Below are positions 37,310 to 46,303 of a DNA stretch of 64,000 nucleotides, one piece after another (position 1 is the stretch's first letter; every line of letters starts with the position of its first letter). The DNA lies in assembly GCA_946479035.1 (NCBI GenBank), contig CAMLDW010000003.1, positions 62,001 through 126,000 on the forward strand, read 5' to 3'. The position numbers and the translations under genes were made by a program. The stretch comes from an uncultured Chthonomonadaceae bacterium. Lineage in GTDB: Bacteria; Armatimonadota; Fimbriimonadia; Fimbriimonadales; Fimbriimonadaceae. The notes under the pieces were generated by a model, which was not told the origin of the DNA, did not search any database, and saw only the letters and a program-made list of their open reading frames with translations.

Positions 37310-38127
37310 GGGTCGACCCGGAACACGAACTTCGCGTTGCCGAAAGCGACCTCGTCGCCGTCCGCCAGCTCGGCCCGGTCCACTTTCTCGTAGTCGCCCC
37401 GCTTGATGTAAGTCCCGTTCGACGAACCAAGGTCCTCGATCACGAATGTGCCGTCGACCACCGCGATCTTCGCGTGCCGCCTCGAGACGTACGCGCTCTC
37501 CTCGTACTCGGTCAGGTCGATGTCGATCGCTCCTACGCTCGCGTCGGCACGTCCGATCACGGCGGGAAGCTCGAGCACGAACTCCACCTCGGAGGGCTGT
37601 CCGCGCCGCAGCATGACCAGCCGGGCGGAGACGTGCGGCTCGGAGGCGAACTTTGCAAGGGCGTCGTCAGCGGCGGCCTCCGCCTTGCGCGCGACGTCCT
37701 CCGGCGATTCGCCCGGGTCCGCCATCTCGTGCACCAGCTCGCTCTTGGACCGCTCGATCGACTTCGCGGTGTCCGATCCGATCGCCTCGAGCAGCCTCTG
37801 CATTTCGTGAAGCGCGGAGTAGGTGTCGCTCGGGTCGAAGCGCTCCTGGTGCGCGAACCGGTTGCGAGTCTTGCGCACCTGGTGAACCAGGTGCTTGGCC
37901 TCGCGCTTGAAACACTTGGAGAAGACGTCCTGCCAGTTGTTGACGATCGTGTTCGTCAATACCGCGACGTCCGTGTTGAACCCGTCGGACCAGTCAGGGA
38001 TCGCATAGCGCTTCTGCCACTCGTCCCCGTACGACTCCCTCATCTTGCCCTCGACGAACGCCGCGAGCGAGTCGCGAAGCTCGTCTAGCGCGATCCTGAT
38101 CCGTTCGTAGTTGTTCGTGTTCCCCAA
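37306..38127 (-). CDS. FHA-domain protein with helical N-terminal part
   Basis: The 273-residue protein has an N-terminal helical region (about 1-165) of unknown type and a C-terminal FHA domain (about 175-270) with VIGRADASVGAIDIDL, YVSRRHAKIAV and LGSSNGTYIKRG, the phosphothreonine-binding residues being intact. It is likely a target or reader of a Ser/Thr kinase not in the window. The start is TTG. It follows the second FHA gene by 26 bases and ends overlapping the purM stop. Confidence 0.8.
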   Translation of the reverse strand: MGNTNNYERIRIALDELRDSLAAFVEGKMRESYGDEWQKRYAIPDWSDGFNTDVAVLTNTIVNNWQDVFSKCFKREAKHLVHQVRKTRNRFAHQERFDPSDTYSALHEMQRLLEAIGSDTAKSIERSKSELVHEMADPGESPEDVARKAEAAADDALAKFASEPHVSARLVMLRRGQPSEVEFVLELPAVIGRADASVGAIDIDLTEYEESAYVSRRHAKIAVVDGTFVIEDLGSSNGTYIKRGDYEKVDRAELADGDEVAFGNAKFVFRVDP

Positions 38128-38153
38128 GCTCTGCTAAGCACCAAGTCCCTGCG

Positions 38154-38573
38154 CTATGAGTAGAAGACGAGCCGTGCGTTCCCCAGCGAGACCTCGTCAC
38201 CGTCTTTCAGCTCTGCCTCGTCGACCTTCTGAAAGTCGTCGCGGAGCACGTACGTCCCGTTGCTCGAACCGAGGTCGCGGATCTTGTAGATTCCGTCCTC
38301 GCAAACGATCACGGCGTGCTTGCGCGATACGTACGTTGCCTCCTCGATCGACCCTAGATCGACGTCCACCGGCCCGACCGTCGGGTCGAAGCGCCCGATC
38401 GTCGCCGGCACGGAGAACTCGAACACCGTGTCCGTCTCTTGGCCCGCGCGCTTGAGCACGAGCCGCGGCCCGGGCGCCTTCGCGGCTTCCGGCTCCGCCT
38501 CGACGGCTGCGAGAGTCTCCACGACGGCCTCCTGCGGGGCCTCCTGTTGTTCGTCGGTGGGAATGTCGTTCAT
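38154..38573 (-). CDS. Small FHA-domain protein
   Basis: The 139-residue protein has an acidic Ala/Glu-rich N-terminus (about 1-40) and an FHA domain (about 45-137) with IGRFDPTVGPVDVDLGSIEEATYVSRKHAVI and LGSSNGTYVLR. It is very similar in sequence to the FHA half of its neighbour (both share GDEVxxGNAxxVF at the end), so they are paralogues. GGAAGGAGCAG precedes the ATG, which overlaps the symporter stop as ATGA. Confidence 0.88.
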   Translation of the reverse strand: MNDIPTDEQQEAPQEAVVETLAAVEAEPEAAKAPGPRLVLKRAGQETDTVFEFSVPATIGRFDPTVGPVDVDLGSIEEATYVSRKHAVIVCEDGIYKIRDLGSSNGTYVLRDDFQKVDEAELKDGDEVSLGNARLVFYS

Positions 38574-39994
38574 CGTCTGCTCCTTCCTCCAACGGCCCAT
38601 CCGGACAAGAGCACCAGCCCGCTGACGAGAGCCCCTGGCAGGAGCGTCCCGACGTCAAAGCTTGCACCCTCTCCAAACGAGACCGTAAGGCCTTGCTCAA
38701 ACTGGCTGCTGTAGACCAGCAGCCCTACGGAGATTATAAACCCCGCGGCCATCGAAATGGAGACAACGAGGGGGCTGAGCCTCGAAGTGGGCCTGGAGGA
38801 GTAGCTGACCAGCGTCGGAAAGAGCAGCGCCCCCACGATCGCCCCCGCCCACGAGTACCACAGGTTCACGACGCTCTTGAAGGCCAGCGAAACCGGTACC
38901 GCCACCGCGCAGGCTACAAAGATTCCGACCCGCGACCACAGGGCAGCCTTGGACTCCTCTTTGATGCCGAACCACCGGCAGACCATGTCACGGCCCAAGG
39001 AGGAGCCCCCTACCAGCGCGTACCCGACCATCGCAGTCAGGACCGTGCCCAGCATCCCGCAAAAGAACACCGCCTTGAGCCCCTCTGGCAGGACCTTGTC
39101 GCCGAACAGCGGGTAGATGAGCAGGACGTTCGAGGGCAGCGGCTTCATCAGAGCGAGCGCGTACATCCCCGTCGTGATGCTCAGCACGTCGAACAGCATC
39201 CAGAACCCGATGCTCAGGAGGACCCCCCTCTTTCCCGTCTCCGGGCTCACTGCGCTCGCCGCGCGCTGGTGGAACCCAGGATCGATCAGAGTCCAAGCGC
39301 CGAGGATGAAGAAGCTAAGGAGGACGAACGGCCCGCTTCCGCCGGTCGCGGTCAACTTTGGCGTCCCCTTGAACTGCGCCCACGTCTGCATGAGCGGGTA
39401 GTGGGCCAAGCAGTACACCACGATCACAAGGAACCCGACGTACATCATCGCGAACGAAAGCAGCGATACGCGCGCGTCGGCCATCAGTCCCCCCTTGTAG
39501 AGGAACAGGCTTCCCACGAACGTCGCCACCACGACCGCGACCGGCAGGCTCCAGCCCGTCACCGACTGCGCGAGCGTACCGAGCATCAGCACGTGCGCGG
39601 CGGGCACCGCGAGCAAGAACACGAGCACCGCTGCGACGATCGCTGGACCCTTTCCCCAAGACGCCCCTATTCGTTCTGGAATGCTGATCTGGTCTGCCGT
39701 CCGCACGCGTTTAGAAAGGAACAGCGCGTATACGAGCGCGAACACGTAATAAGGAACTCCGAGCAACAGCCACGTTCCAATGCCGAAGTACGAGACCGAC
39801 TCTCCGACCCCGAGGATGCCGCCGTACCACGTCGCGACGAGCGTCGCGACGAAAACAGGAAGCGTGAGCGCGCGCCCTGCCGCGATGAACTGCAGCGTCG
39901 TGTTCTCGCGCAGCTTCGCAGAAAAACCGAGTGCGAAGATCGACGCGATGAACAGCGCGATGATGACCGCGTCGAGCGCGCCGAGGCTCACCAT
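38570..39994 (-). CDS. Sodium:solute symporter family (SSS) transporter
   Basis: The 474-residue protein has about 13 hydrophobic segments and SSS features such as FIAAGRALTLPVFVATLVATWYGG near the N-terminus, ILGVGESVSYFGIGTWLLLG and DPGFHQRAASAVSPETGKRG in the central part. The solute cannot be told; other SSS proteins carry sugars, proline, urea or vitamins. It starts inside the end of the preceding thiamine pyrophosphokinase-like gene (7-base overlap), so thiamine or a precursor is one conceivable cargo, by context only. Confidence 0.82.
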   Translation of the reverse strand: MVSLGALDAVIIALFIASIFALGFSAKLRENTTLQFIAAGRALTLPVFVATLVATWYGGILGVGESVSYFGIGTWLLLGVPYYVFALVYALFLSKRVRTADQISIPERIGASWGKGPAIVAAVLVFLLAVPAAHVLMLGTLAQSVTGWSLPVAVVVATFVGSLFLYKGGLMADARVSLLSFAMMYVGFLVIVVYCLAHYPLMQTWAQFKGTPKLTATGGSGPFVLLSFFILGAWTLIDPGFHQRAASAVSPETGKRGVLLSIGFWMLFDVLSITTGMYALALMKPLPSNVLLIYPLFGDKVLPEGLKAVFFCGMLGTVLTAMVGYALVGGSSLGRDMVCRWFGIKEESKAALWSRVGIFVACAVAVPVSLAFKSVVNLWYSWAGAIVGALLFPTLVSYSSRPTSRLSPLVVSISMAAGFIISVGLLVYSSQFEQGLTVSFGEGASFDVGTLLPGALVSGLVLLSGWAVGGRSRR

Positions 39995-40617
39995 CCGATC
40001 TCCCTGGTCTCGACGAAGAGCAGGGCGCACCCGGACTCAAGGCTCGCCGAGACCTCCCCTCCCACGGCCTCGTTCGACACGCTCATCAGCCCGCCAGGTT
40101 CAATTTCGGCCCCTTCCAGGGGCCAGGCGGTCCCCGCCAGCCTTGCTCCGGCGCACCGAGCCAACGGGATGAGTGAGACCCTCTGGCCGCGCTTCGCGGC
40201 GATTTGCGCCGGGTGCGAGGGTCGCACCACGTGGCCCACGCCGCGACGAAACGCGATGCGCACGCGAAGCGAACACGCAACGACGCTGCTGAACGTCGCA
40301 AGCACGTGGTCGGGCAGGTCGCCCTCCGTCCCCGTCAGAGTGACCGACTCGTGTCCGTCCTTTTCAACGAGAGCGAGAAGCTTGTCGCAGTCAGTCGTCG
40401 CCTGATCGATCGATTGCACGAGCCGCAAGCGCGAAGCGCGGGGAAGCGACGCGAAAGAGTCGAAGTCCCCGACTACAACGGGAGAAAAACCAAGAGCGAT
40501 GAGGCGGTCCGCTCCAGAGTCCGCCGCGTAGACGTGCTCCGCAGACTTGGCCCACGACGAAAGAAGATCGTCGTCCATGTCTCCTCCGCCAAGGACACCT
40601 AGCACGCGCACGGGCAC
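39988..40617 (-). CDS. Thiamine pyrophosphokinase-like protein
   Basis: Thiamine pyrophosphokinase moves pyrophosphate from ATP to thiamine. The 209-residue product contains ADSGADRLIALGFSPVVVGDFDS (family ADGAAN...GDfDS) and DQATTDCDKLLALVEKDG (family DxTDxxKAL), then a beta-rich C-terminal half. Some residues differ from the family (Asn of GAAN absent), so substrate is not certain. GTG at 40617 was preferred over a TTG 6 codons upstream because CAAAAT lies 6 bases before it, the spacing seen at other apparently leaderless genes here. Confidence 0.75.
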   Translation of the reverse strand: MPVRVLGVLGGGDMDDDLLSSWAKSAEHVYAADSGADRLIALGFSPVVVGDFDSFASLPRASRLRLVQSIDQATTDCDKLLALVEKDGHESVTLTGTEGDLPDHVLATFSSVVACSLRVRIAFRRGVGHVVRPSHPAQIAAKRGQRVSLIPLARCAGARLAGTAWPLEGAEIEPGGLMSVSNEAVGGEVSASLESGCALLFVETREIGW

Positions 40618-40623
40618 GGCCCG

Positions 40624-40629
40624 ATTTTG
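40624..40629 (-). promoter_or_regulatory. Possible -10 box (CAAAAT) with leaderless spacing
   Basis: On the minus strand CAAAAT ends 6 bases before the GTG at 40617. It matches TATAAT at four of six positions; weaker than the other examples. Confidence 0.35.
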
Positions 40630-40698
40630 ACGCAAGCGGCGTCACCGCAAACGGAATCTGTCCCTAAACGATCCAAAGAATACGAAACTGTGCAAGAC

Positions 40699-40721
40699 TG
40701 AACCTGGTCGCCTCAGGGCGC
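40699..40721 (+). repeat. Element TGAACCTGG-TCGCCT...GGGCGC, copy 1 (upstream of dnaA)
   Basis: The 23 bases match 63605-63628 at 22 of 24 aligned columns (one gap, one C/A change). Both copies contain CGCC-TxAG-GGCG, a short hairpin. Found 128 bases before the dnaA start. Confidence 0.6.
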
Positions 40722-40778
40722 GACATTGTACGCAACTCCAGCGCGGAATGAGGCATTTTTCGCAAAAAACTTTTTGGC

Positions 40779-40807
40779 TGGACAAGTGCGGCGACCGTGT
40801 GTATAAT
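40779..40807 (+). promoter_or_regulatory. dnaA promoter, TGGACA-N17-TATAAT
   Basis: TGGACA (40779-40784; five of six matches to TTGACA), a 17-base spacer and a perfect TATAAT (40802-40807) make this the best sigma-70-type promoter in the window. An A/T-rich run (ATTTTTCGCAAAAAACTTTTT) lies just upstream. The leader would be about 35 bases. Confidence 0.8.
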
Positions 40808-40848
40808 CCGTTCGTTGTTGGCTCGACCTGAGCCCTTTTATTTGTATC

Positions 40849-42252
40849 ATGCCGGATGACCAGTTCACGATCTTTGATGAAGAAGTCGCCTCGCCGCTCG
40901 CGAAGGCTTGGGAGAGCGCTCTCGAGCGATTAGCGGACGAAGTACCAGGGACCGCTCACAAAAAGTTCCTGCAGCCCCTTCGGCCCACCATGGGCACGGA
41001 CGGAGAGGTCCACCTCGCCGCGCCCGGCAACTTTGTCGCCGAATGGGTCAAGGACCGATACGTCCCCAAGGTAACCGAGGCGCTCAGCGACGAGCTCGGG
41101 CGAGAAGTCACTGTCCGCATCGTCGTCGAGAGCAGGGAGAAGCCTCGGTCGCTCGCAGACGACCAGCTCCCCGTCCCGATCGCGAGCACGCGCCACGCCG
41201 CCGACGACCACAACCTCGTCCGCTTCAAGCCCAACCCAACCTTCAGCTTCGACAGCTTCGTCGTCGGACAGAGCAACCGCCTCGCGCACGGCGGGGCCAT
41301 GGCCGTCGCCGCCTCGCCCGGGATGAAGTTCAACCCGCTCTTCGTCTACGGCCCCTCCGGGCTAGGCAAGACCCACCTCCTCCACGCCATCGCCAACAAG
41401 ATCCTCAGCCGGGACCCGTTCTATCCCCTCATGTACGTCTCCGGACAGCAGTTCGCCGAGCAGTTCGTCTCGGCCCTGCAAAGCAACCGCATGGACGAGT
41501 TCCGGCGACGCTTCCGAAGCGTCTCCGTCTGGCTCCTCGACGACGTCCAGTTCATCATGGGCAAGGACAAGACCCAGGAGGAGGTCTTCCACACCTTCAA
41601 CGAGCTCCACGCCGACGGCAAGCAGATCGTCCTCTGCGCCGACCGCGCTCCGCGCGACCTCCTCCAGATGGACGAGCGCCTGCGCTCCCGGCTCGAGTGC
41701 GGGCTCGTCGCAGACGTCCAGATGCCCGACACCGAGACCCGCTGCGCCATCATCCAGATGAAGGCCACCACAGAGAAGATCCCCCTCTCTCACGAGGTCG
41801 CCATGTTCCTCGCCGAGTCCGTTCCGGGGAACATCCGCACCCTCCAAGGCGCCCTAAACAAGATCGTCGCCGAAGCAAGCTTTTCCGGTAAGTCGCTCTC
41901 CGTCGAGCTCGCCAAGGAGACCGTCGAGAAGTACTACAGCGCCATGGCGATGCCCAAGCCCGGGTTCGAAGACATCGTGACGGTCGTCTCGCGCCACTAC
42001 CGGATTCCGAAGGACGACATCCTCGGCACCTCGCGCAAGGCCCCCATCGCACACGCCAGGCACGTCTCCGTCTTCCTCGTCCGCGAGATCACCGGCGACT
42101 CATGGAAGCACATCGGCACGCTCTTCGGCGGGCGCGACCACTCTTCCATGATGCACGCGCACAACAAGGTGCGCGGCATGGCGAACCACGACCGCGAGTT
42201 CGCCAACACGATCCACGCGCTCCGGCGCGAAGCCTGGCCCGAGGCCCAATGA
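40849..42252 (+). CDS. dnaA: Chromosomal replication initiator DnaA
   Basis: The 467-residue protein has domain I (about 10-100), AAA+ domain III with FSFDSFVVGQSNRLAHGGAM, Walker A GPSGLGKTHLLHA, Walker B LLDDVQFIMGK, NIRTLQGALNK in the lid, and domain IV with HVSVFLVREITGDSWKHIGTLFGG and GRDHSSMMHAHNKV, the DnaA-box-binding signature. It opens oriC. The next gene is not dnaN, and no cluster of DnaA boxes is near, so the origin may lie elsewhere. The stop overlaps the next gene as ATGA. Confidence 0.97.
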   Translation: MPDDQFTIFDEEVASPLAKAWESALERLADEVPGTAHKKFLQPLRPTMGTDGEVHLAAPGNFVAEWVKDRYVPKVTEALSDELGREVTVRIVVESREKPRSLADDQLPVPIASTRHAADDHNLVRFKPNPTFSFDSFVVGQSNRLAHGGAMAVAASPGMKFNPLFVYGPSGLGKTHLLHAIANKILSRDPFYPLMYVSGQQFAEQFVSALQSNRMDEFRRRFRSVSVWLLDDVQFIMGKDKTQEEVFHTFNELHADGKQIVLCADRAPRDLLQMDERLRSRLECGLVADVQMPDTETRCAIIQMKATTEKIPLSHEVAMFLAESVPGNIRTLQGALNKIVAEASFSGKSLSVELAKETVEKYYSAMAMPKPGFEDIVTVVSRHYRIPKDDILGTSRKAPIAHARHVSVFLVREITGDSWKHIGTLFGGRDHSSMMHAHNKVRGMANHDREFANTIHALRREAWPEAQ

Positions 42253-42995
42253 AGCTCGCGGGGATGACCTGGCAGGAGGCCGGGGCCGTTCCTAAAGACT
42301 CCGTCGTGCTCGTGCCCACCGGCTCGCTCGAGCAGCACGGCCCGCACCTTCCGCTCTTCACCGACACCCTCCTCGTCACCGCTGTCGCCGAGGCGGTCGA
42401 GTCGAAGATCCCCGAAAAGGTCCTCCTCGCGCCGACCGTCTGGCTCGGCTGCTCCGCGCACCACCTCCCCTTTTCAGGCTCGCTGTCTGCGAGCTTCGAG
42501 GGGTACATGGACGCGCTGCAGAACGTCGTCGAGAGCCTGGTGCCGCACGGGTTTGCCAAGTTCTTCTTCATCAACGGCCACGGCGGCAACACCGAGCCGA
42601 ACGGCATCGTCTGCCGGCGCCTCAAGACCGAGTACCCCGAGCTGACCTTCGGACACTCAGGGTATTTCGCCTACGTCCCAGACCCGCTCTTGGCCGAGGT
42701 CATGAAGGGCCCGGTCAAGAAGATCCAGCACGCCTGCGAGGCCGAGGCCAGCCTCATGCTCCACTTGCACGCAGGCCTCGTGCGCAAGGCCAAGCTTCGC
42801 GACGACGGCCTCGCGCCAGAGCCCGCCATCCGCGGCCTGGTCTTCAACTTCGACGAGGTCACCGAACAGGGCTCGCTCGGCTACGCGACCCTCGCGACCG
42901 CCGAAAAGGGCAAGCGCCTCTTCGACGCGGCGGTCGAAGGCGCCGCGAAGGAGCTAGCGGCCCTCGCGGACGGCTTTGTGCTCAGCGGGCTCTAA
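42249..42995 (+). CDS. Creatininase-family amidohydrolase
   Basis: The 248-residue protein contains VLVPTGSLEQHGPHLPLFTDT (metal ligands E, H, D), the HHLPFSGSLSASFEG segment, FFFINGHGGNTEPN and HACEAEASLMLHL with the late Glu ligand, all typical of the creatininase/MftE/FAPy-deformylase family. The true substrate is unclear in most members. Overlap with dnaA suggests cotranscription but no known functional link. Confidence 0.85.
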   Translation: MKLAGMTWQEAGAVPKDSVVLVPTGSLEQHGPHLPLFTDTLLVTAVAEAVESKIPEKVLLAPTVWLGCSAHHLPFSGSLSASFEGYMDALQNVVESLVPHGFAKFFFINGHGGNTEPNGIVCRRLKTEYPELTFGHSGYFAYVPDPLLAEVMKGPVKKIQHACEAEASLMLHLHAGLVRKAKLRDDGLAPEPAIRGLVFNFDEVTEQGSLGYATLATAEKGKRLFDAAVEGAAKELAALADGFVLSGL

Positions 42996-43033
42996 GCCCC
43001 CGCAACTCCCAATCCCCCAAAACCCCGACCGAG

Positions 43034-43039
43034 TACCAT
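43034..43039 (+). promoter_or_regulatory. -10 box (TACCAT), near-leaderless spacing
   Basis: TACCAT ends 7 bases before the ATG at 43047; no ribosome binding site is present. Confidence 0.4.
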
Positions 43040-43046
43040 ACGCCCC

Positions 43047-43595
43047 ATGCTTCGACGACGACTCACCGTACTGGCGGCGTGCCTGGCCGCCCTCGCCGTG
43101 CCGCACTTCGCCAGTGCGCAGAGCACGAGCTACTTCGGGCCGCAGATAGGGTTCTTCTTCCCGGCCAGCAAGACCCTGCGCGACGCGCTGGGCGAGAGCT
43201 GGTTCAGCTTCGGCGCGAGCCGGCTCCGCACCTTCGAGCTGCGCCAGCGCAAGCTTGCGTTCGACTGGACCGCGATCGGCCAGAACCGCAACGGCAGCAC
43301 CGTGTTCATCCTCACCGGATCTGTGGGCTACGTCGCGGCCCTCTCGCCCCTCGGCGCCAGTACCGAGCCCTACTTCGCGCTGCGCGCAGGCTTGGCGTAC
43401 ATGGACTTCGCGGTCGATACGCCCGGCGGGCGAGAGTCCGACAAGGCTCTGGGCACGAACGGTAACGCCGCGCTCGGGGTCATCTTCAACAAGCGCTTCA
43501 ACATCGAGGCGCGCTACGACGTGTGGAACAGCCAGCACGGCATCTCGTTCAACGGCCTCACGCTCTCCGCGCGCTTCGGGATCGTCAAGTTCTAG
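43047..43595 (+). CDS. Small outer-membrane beta-barrel protein
   Basis: The 182-residue protein has a signal peptide with Arg-rich start (MLRRRLTVLAACLAALAV) and cleavage near FASAQ, then alternating strands (YFGPQIGFFFPAS, VFILTGSVGYVAALSPLG, PYFALRAGLAYMDFAV) and a C-terminal Phe (ARFGIVKF), as expected for a barrel of about eight strands inserted by BAM. No family beyond OmpA-like/OMP_b-brl is evident. Confidence 0.75.
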   Translation: MLRRRLTVLAACLAALAVPHFASAQSTSYFGPQIGFFFPASKTLRDALGESWFSFGASRLRTFELRQRKLAFDWTAIGQNRNGSTVFILTGSVGYVAALSPLGASTEPYFALRAGLAYMDFAVDTPGGRESDKALGTNGNAALGVIFNKRFNIEARYDVWNSQHGISFNGLTLSARFGIVKF

Positions 43596-43607
43596 CAATA
43601 GGAGTGC

Positions 43608-44873
43608 ATGCCCAAGCCAGTAGACCGAAGACCTCCAACCGAAAAGCTCTTCTTGGTCTACGTGAACCAGGACGCCGGTGAAGACGAGACGGTCGAACTG
43701 GAGCTAGAGGGGCTGTGCGAGGCTGCGGGCGGCGAAGTCGTCGGAAGCGTCCGCCAGAGGCTCCAAAAGCCGCACCGCGCCACGTTCTTGGGCGAAGGCA
43801 AGGTCGAAGAGCTCAAGGCCTACGCCGCTGAGACCGGCGCTGACATCGTGGTCGTAGACGCCGAGCTCAAGGGCGTCCAGCTCCGCAACCTCGAAGACGC
43901 CCTGGGCTGCCGAGTCGTCGACCGCACCCAGCTCATCCTCGACATCTTCGCCCGCCGCGCGCACACCAGGGAAGGCCAGCTCCAGGTCGAGCTCGCCCAG
44001 CTCAGCTACATGCTCCCGCGCCTCATGAGCGTCTACACGAAGTTCGAGCGACAGCGGGGCGGCATCGGAATGAGGGGCCCTGGCGAAACGAAGCTAGAGA
44101 GCGACCGCCGCGTGGTCAACAAGCGCATCGCCAAGCTGACCGGAGAGATCGAGGACGTGAAAAGGCACCGCGTGCTGCAGCGCGAAGCCCGGGCGCGCCA
44201 GCCCTACCCCACGGTCGCGATCGTCGGATACACCAGCGCCGGAAAGTCAACCCTCATGAACCGCCTCAGCGACGCCAACGTGCTCGCCGACGCGATGCCG
44301 TTCGCCACCCTGGACCCCACCACGCGCAAGGTCGACCTGCCGGACGGCTACAGCTTTTTTCTCGTCGACACCGTCGGCTTCATCCGCAACCTGCCCACAG
44401 AGCTGATCGCGGCCTTCCGCGCAACGCTCGAAGAGGTCGTCCACGCCGACCTGCTCCTGCACGTCGTCGACGTCTCCGCGCCGTCCTGGGAGATGCAGAG
44501 CGACGCCGTGCTTGAGACCATAGAGGCGCTCGGCGCTTCGGAGGTTCCGGTGGTCACAGTGTTCAACAAGATCGACGCGCTCCAGGACCAGTCCGTCGTG
44601 CGCGAGCTCGTCTCCCAGTGGCCGAACAGCGTCGCGATCAGCGCCAAGCTAGGCACCGGCGTCGAAGACCTGCTGAACGCAGTGACCAAGGCTGGCCAGG
44701 GTGCGATGAGCCTCGTCAAGGCGCTCGTGCCCTACGACCAGAACGCGCTCGTCGAGGCCTGCTACAAGTTCGGCCGCGTGCTCAAGAAGGACTACCGCGA
44801 CGAGGGCGTCTATTTGGAGGCCGAGCTCGTGCCCGAGATGCAGGCCAAGCTCGCGCGGTACGCGGTCTCGTGA
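43608..44873 (+). CDS. hflX: Ribosome-splitting GTPase HflX
   Basis: HflX binds the 50S subunit and splits stalled ribosomes, notably in heat stress. The 421-residue protein has the N-terminal domain (about 20-195; QKPHRATFLGEGKVEEL, DRTQLILDIFARRAHTREG, GGIGMRGPGETKLESDRR) and the G domain with GYTSAGKSTLMNRL, DTVGFIRNLP and NKID. AATAGGAGTGC precedes the ATG. Its stop overlaps prmC. Confidence 0.95.
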   Translation: MPKPVDRRPPTEKLFLVYVNQDAGEDETVELELEGLCEAAGGEVVGSVRQRLQKPHRATFLGEGKVEELKAYAAETGADIVVVDAELKGVQLRNLEDALGCRVVDRTQLILDIFARRAHTREGQLQVELAQLSYMLPRLMSVYTKFERQRGGIGMRGPGETKLESDRRVVNKRIAKLTGEIEDVKRHRVLQREARARQPYPTVAIVGYTSAGKSTLMNRLSDANVLADAMPFATLDPTTRKVDLPDGYSFFLVDTVGFIRNLPTELIAAFRATLEEVVHADLLLHVVDVSAPSWEMQSDAVLETIEALGASEVPVVTVFNKIDALQDQSVVRELVSQWPNSVAISAKLGTGVEDLLNAVTKAGQGAMSLVKALVPYDQNALVEACYKFGRVLKKDYRDEGVYLEAELVPEMQAKLARYAVS

Positions 44874-45745
44874 CGGTCGCCCAAGCCGTCGCGTGGGCCG
44901 AGACAGCGCTGGCCAAGGCCGGCGTCCCCGAACCCAGGCTGGACGCGCAGCTCCTCGTCGCACATGCGCTCGGCAGGGATCGCAGCTTCGTGCTCGTCCA
45001 CGCCGATGACCCGTTCGACCTCGCGCTGCTCGAGCCGCTCTGCGAGCGGCGCGCAGCCCGCGAGCCGCTCGCCTACATCCTCGGGTGGCGAGAGTTCTAC
45101 GGCCGACGCTTTTCCGTCACGACCGACGTCCTGGTGCCGCGCCAAGAGACTGAGACGGTCGTCGAGGCCGCTCTCCGCGCGATCCAGCACGTCCGCGCAC
45201 CGGAAGTCCTCGACCTGGGCACTGGCAGCGGCTGCATCGCGCTCACGATCGCGCTCGAGCGCCCCGACGCGCGCGTCACGGCGACCGATGTCAGCGGGCC
45301 GGCTCTGGAAGTTGCGCGTAGGAACGCCGAAGCCCTTGGCCCTAAACCTCAGCCGCTCCTCGCCTGCGAACCGACCCGATCCCTCGAAGTCGCGTTCGTG
45401 CAGTCCGACCTCTTCGCAGGGCTTAAGGGCCAGAGGTACGACCTCATCGTCTCCAACCCGCCCTACGTCGCAACGGGCGACGACCTCCCGCCCGAGGTCA
45501 GTGCCTACGAGCCCCCCACGGCCCTCTACGCGGGCCCTGACGGCTTTGAGGTCTATAGAACGCTGGCCGAGGGCGCACACGCCTTCCTGCGCCCCGCAGG
45601 CGCGCTCGTCGTTGAAATTGGCGACGGCCAGTCGCAAGCCGTGACCGAGATCTTCGAAGAAAGCGCGTGGCACGTAGACGAGGTCGCAAACGACCTCTCC
45701 TCCACCCCCCGCGCCCTCACCCTCAAGCCCCTTACCGTCGGTTGA
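44870..45745 (+). CDS. prmC: Release factor glutamine methyltransferase PrmC
   Basis: PrmC methylates the Gln of the GGQ motif in RF1 and RF2 (RF2 is at 10590). The 291-residue protein has an N-terminal helical domain (about 1-80), VPRQETETVVEAAL, the SAM-binding VLDLGTGSGCIALTIALERP and the catalytic NPPY in LIVSNPPYVA. The GTG start at 44870 overlaps the hflX stop (GTGA); an open frame further upstream lies inside hflX. Confidence 0.95.
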   Translation: MTVAQAVAWAETALAKAGVPEPRLDAQLLVAHALGRDRSFVLVHADDPFDLALLEPLCERRAAREPLAYILGWREFYGRRFSVTTDVLVPRQETETVVEAALRAIQHVRAPEVLDLGTGSGCIALTIALERPDARVTATDVSGPALEVARRNAEALGPKPQPLLACEPTRSLEVAFVQSDLFAGLKGQRYDLIVSNPPYVATGDDLPPEVSAYEPPTALYAGPDGFEVYRTLAEGAHAFLRPAGALVVEIGDGQSQAVTEIFEESAWHVDEVANDLSSTPRALTLKPLTVG

Positions 45746-45769
45746 CCGTCCTGCCATAATCCGACGACG

Positions 45770-46303
45770 ATGCAGGTCGTCGTCCCAGACGAGTTCAAGT
45801 ACCTCTACGTCACCGACGAGGATCACCCTATCGTCAAGGTCCCCGCCGAGATCCTGCTCGCCCACGCGCGCGAGGTCGAGCGCGTCACCAAGCGCCACCA
45901 GCAGCTCGCCGAAAACATGCTCCGCATCATGCGCGCAGCCAAAGGCGTCGGCCTTGCAGCACCCCAGATCGGCGTCAGCGAGCGCGTCATCGTCGTGATG
46001 GCCCAGAACAGGTCGGTCGTCGTCTTCAACCCCCGGATCACCGAGTCGAGCGGCACCCAGGTCGGCGAAGAGGGCTGCCTCAGCATCCCCGGCATCTACG
46101 GCGACGTCGAGCGCGCCGCCAAAGTTACGCTCGTCGGACTCGACCGCAAAGGGCGCGAGTCCGAGTGGGAGATGGACGGCATCGCCGCGCGCGTCGCGCA
46201 GCACGAGATCGACCACCTCGACGGCGTGCTCTTCACGGAGAAGGTCGATCCCGCCACCGTCTACTGGCAGCACCCTTCGGAGAAGCCCGAGAGGGCCGAG
46301 TGA
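45770..46303 (+). CDS. def: Peptide deformylase
   Basis: Removes the formyl group from nascent N-terminal Met. The 177-residue protein keeps all three motifs: GVGLAAPQIGVSE, EEGCLSIPGIYG (metal Cys) and QHEIDHLDGVLF (metal His pair and catalytic Glu). It overlaps fmt as GTGA, forming the common def-fmt pair. CATAAT ends 9 bases before the ATG with no ribosome binding site, so the mRNA leader is probably 2-3 bases. Confidence 0.96.
   Translation: MQVVVPDEFKYLYVTDEDHPIVKVPAEILLAHAREVERVTKRHQQLAENMLRIMRAAKGVGLAAPQIGVSERVIVVMAQNRSVVVFNPRITESSGTQVGEEGCLSIPGIYGDVERAAKVTLVGLDRKGRESEWEMDGIAARVAQHEIDHLDGVLFTEKVDPATVYWQHPSEKPERAE

Noticed and set aside
40699..40721. TPP riboswitch because of TGAACCTG near a thiamine kinase-like gene
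   Set aside because: The motif is on the opposite strand to that gene, and the other conserved TPP parts (CTGAGA helix, AATACC) are missing.
40636..40848. Possible oriC upstream of dnaA
   Set aside because: No TTATCCACA-type DnaA boxes are seen, the A/T-rich stretch is short and is explained by the promoter, and dnaN is not adjacent.
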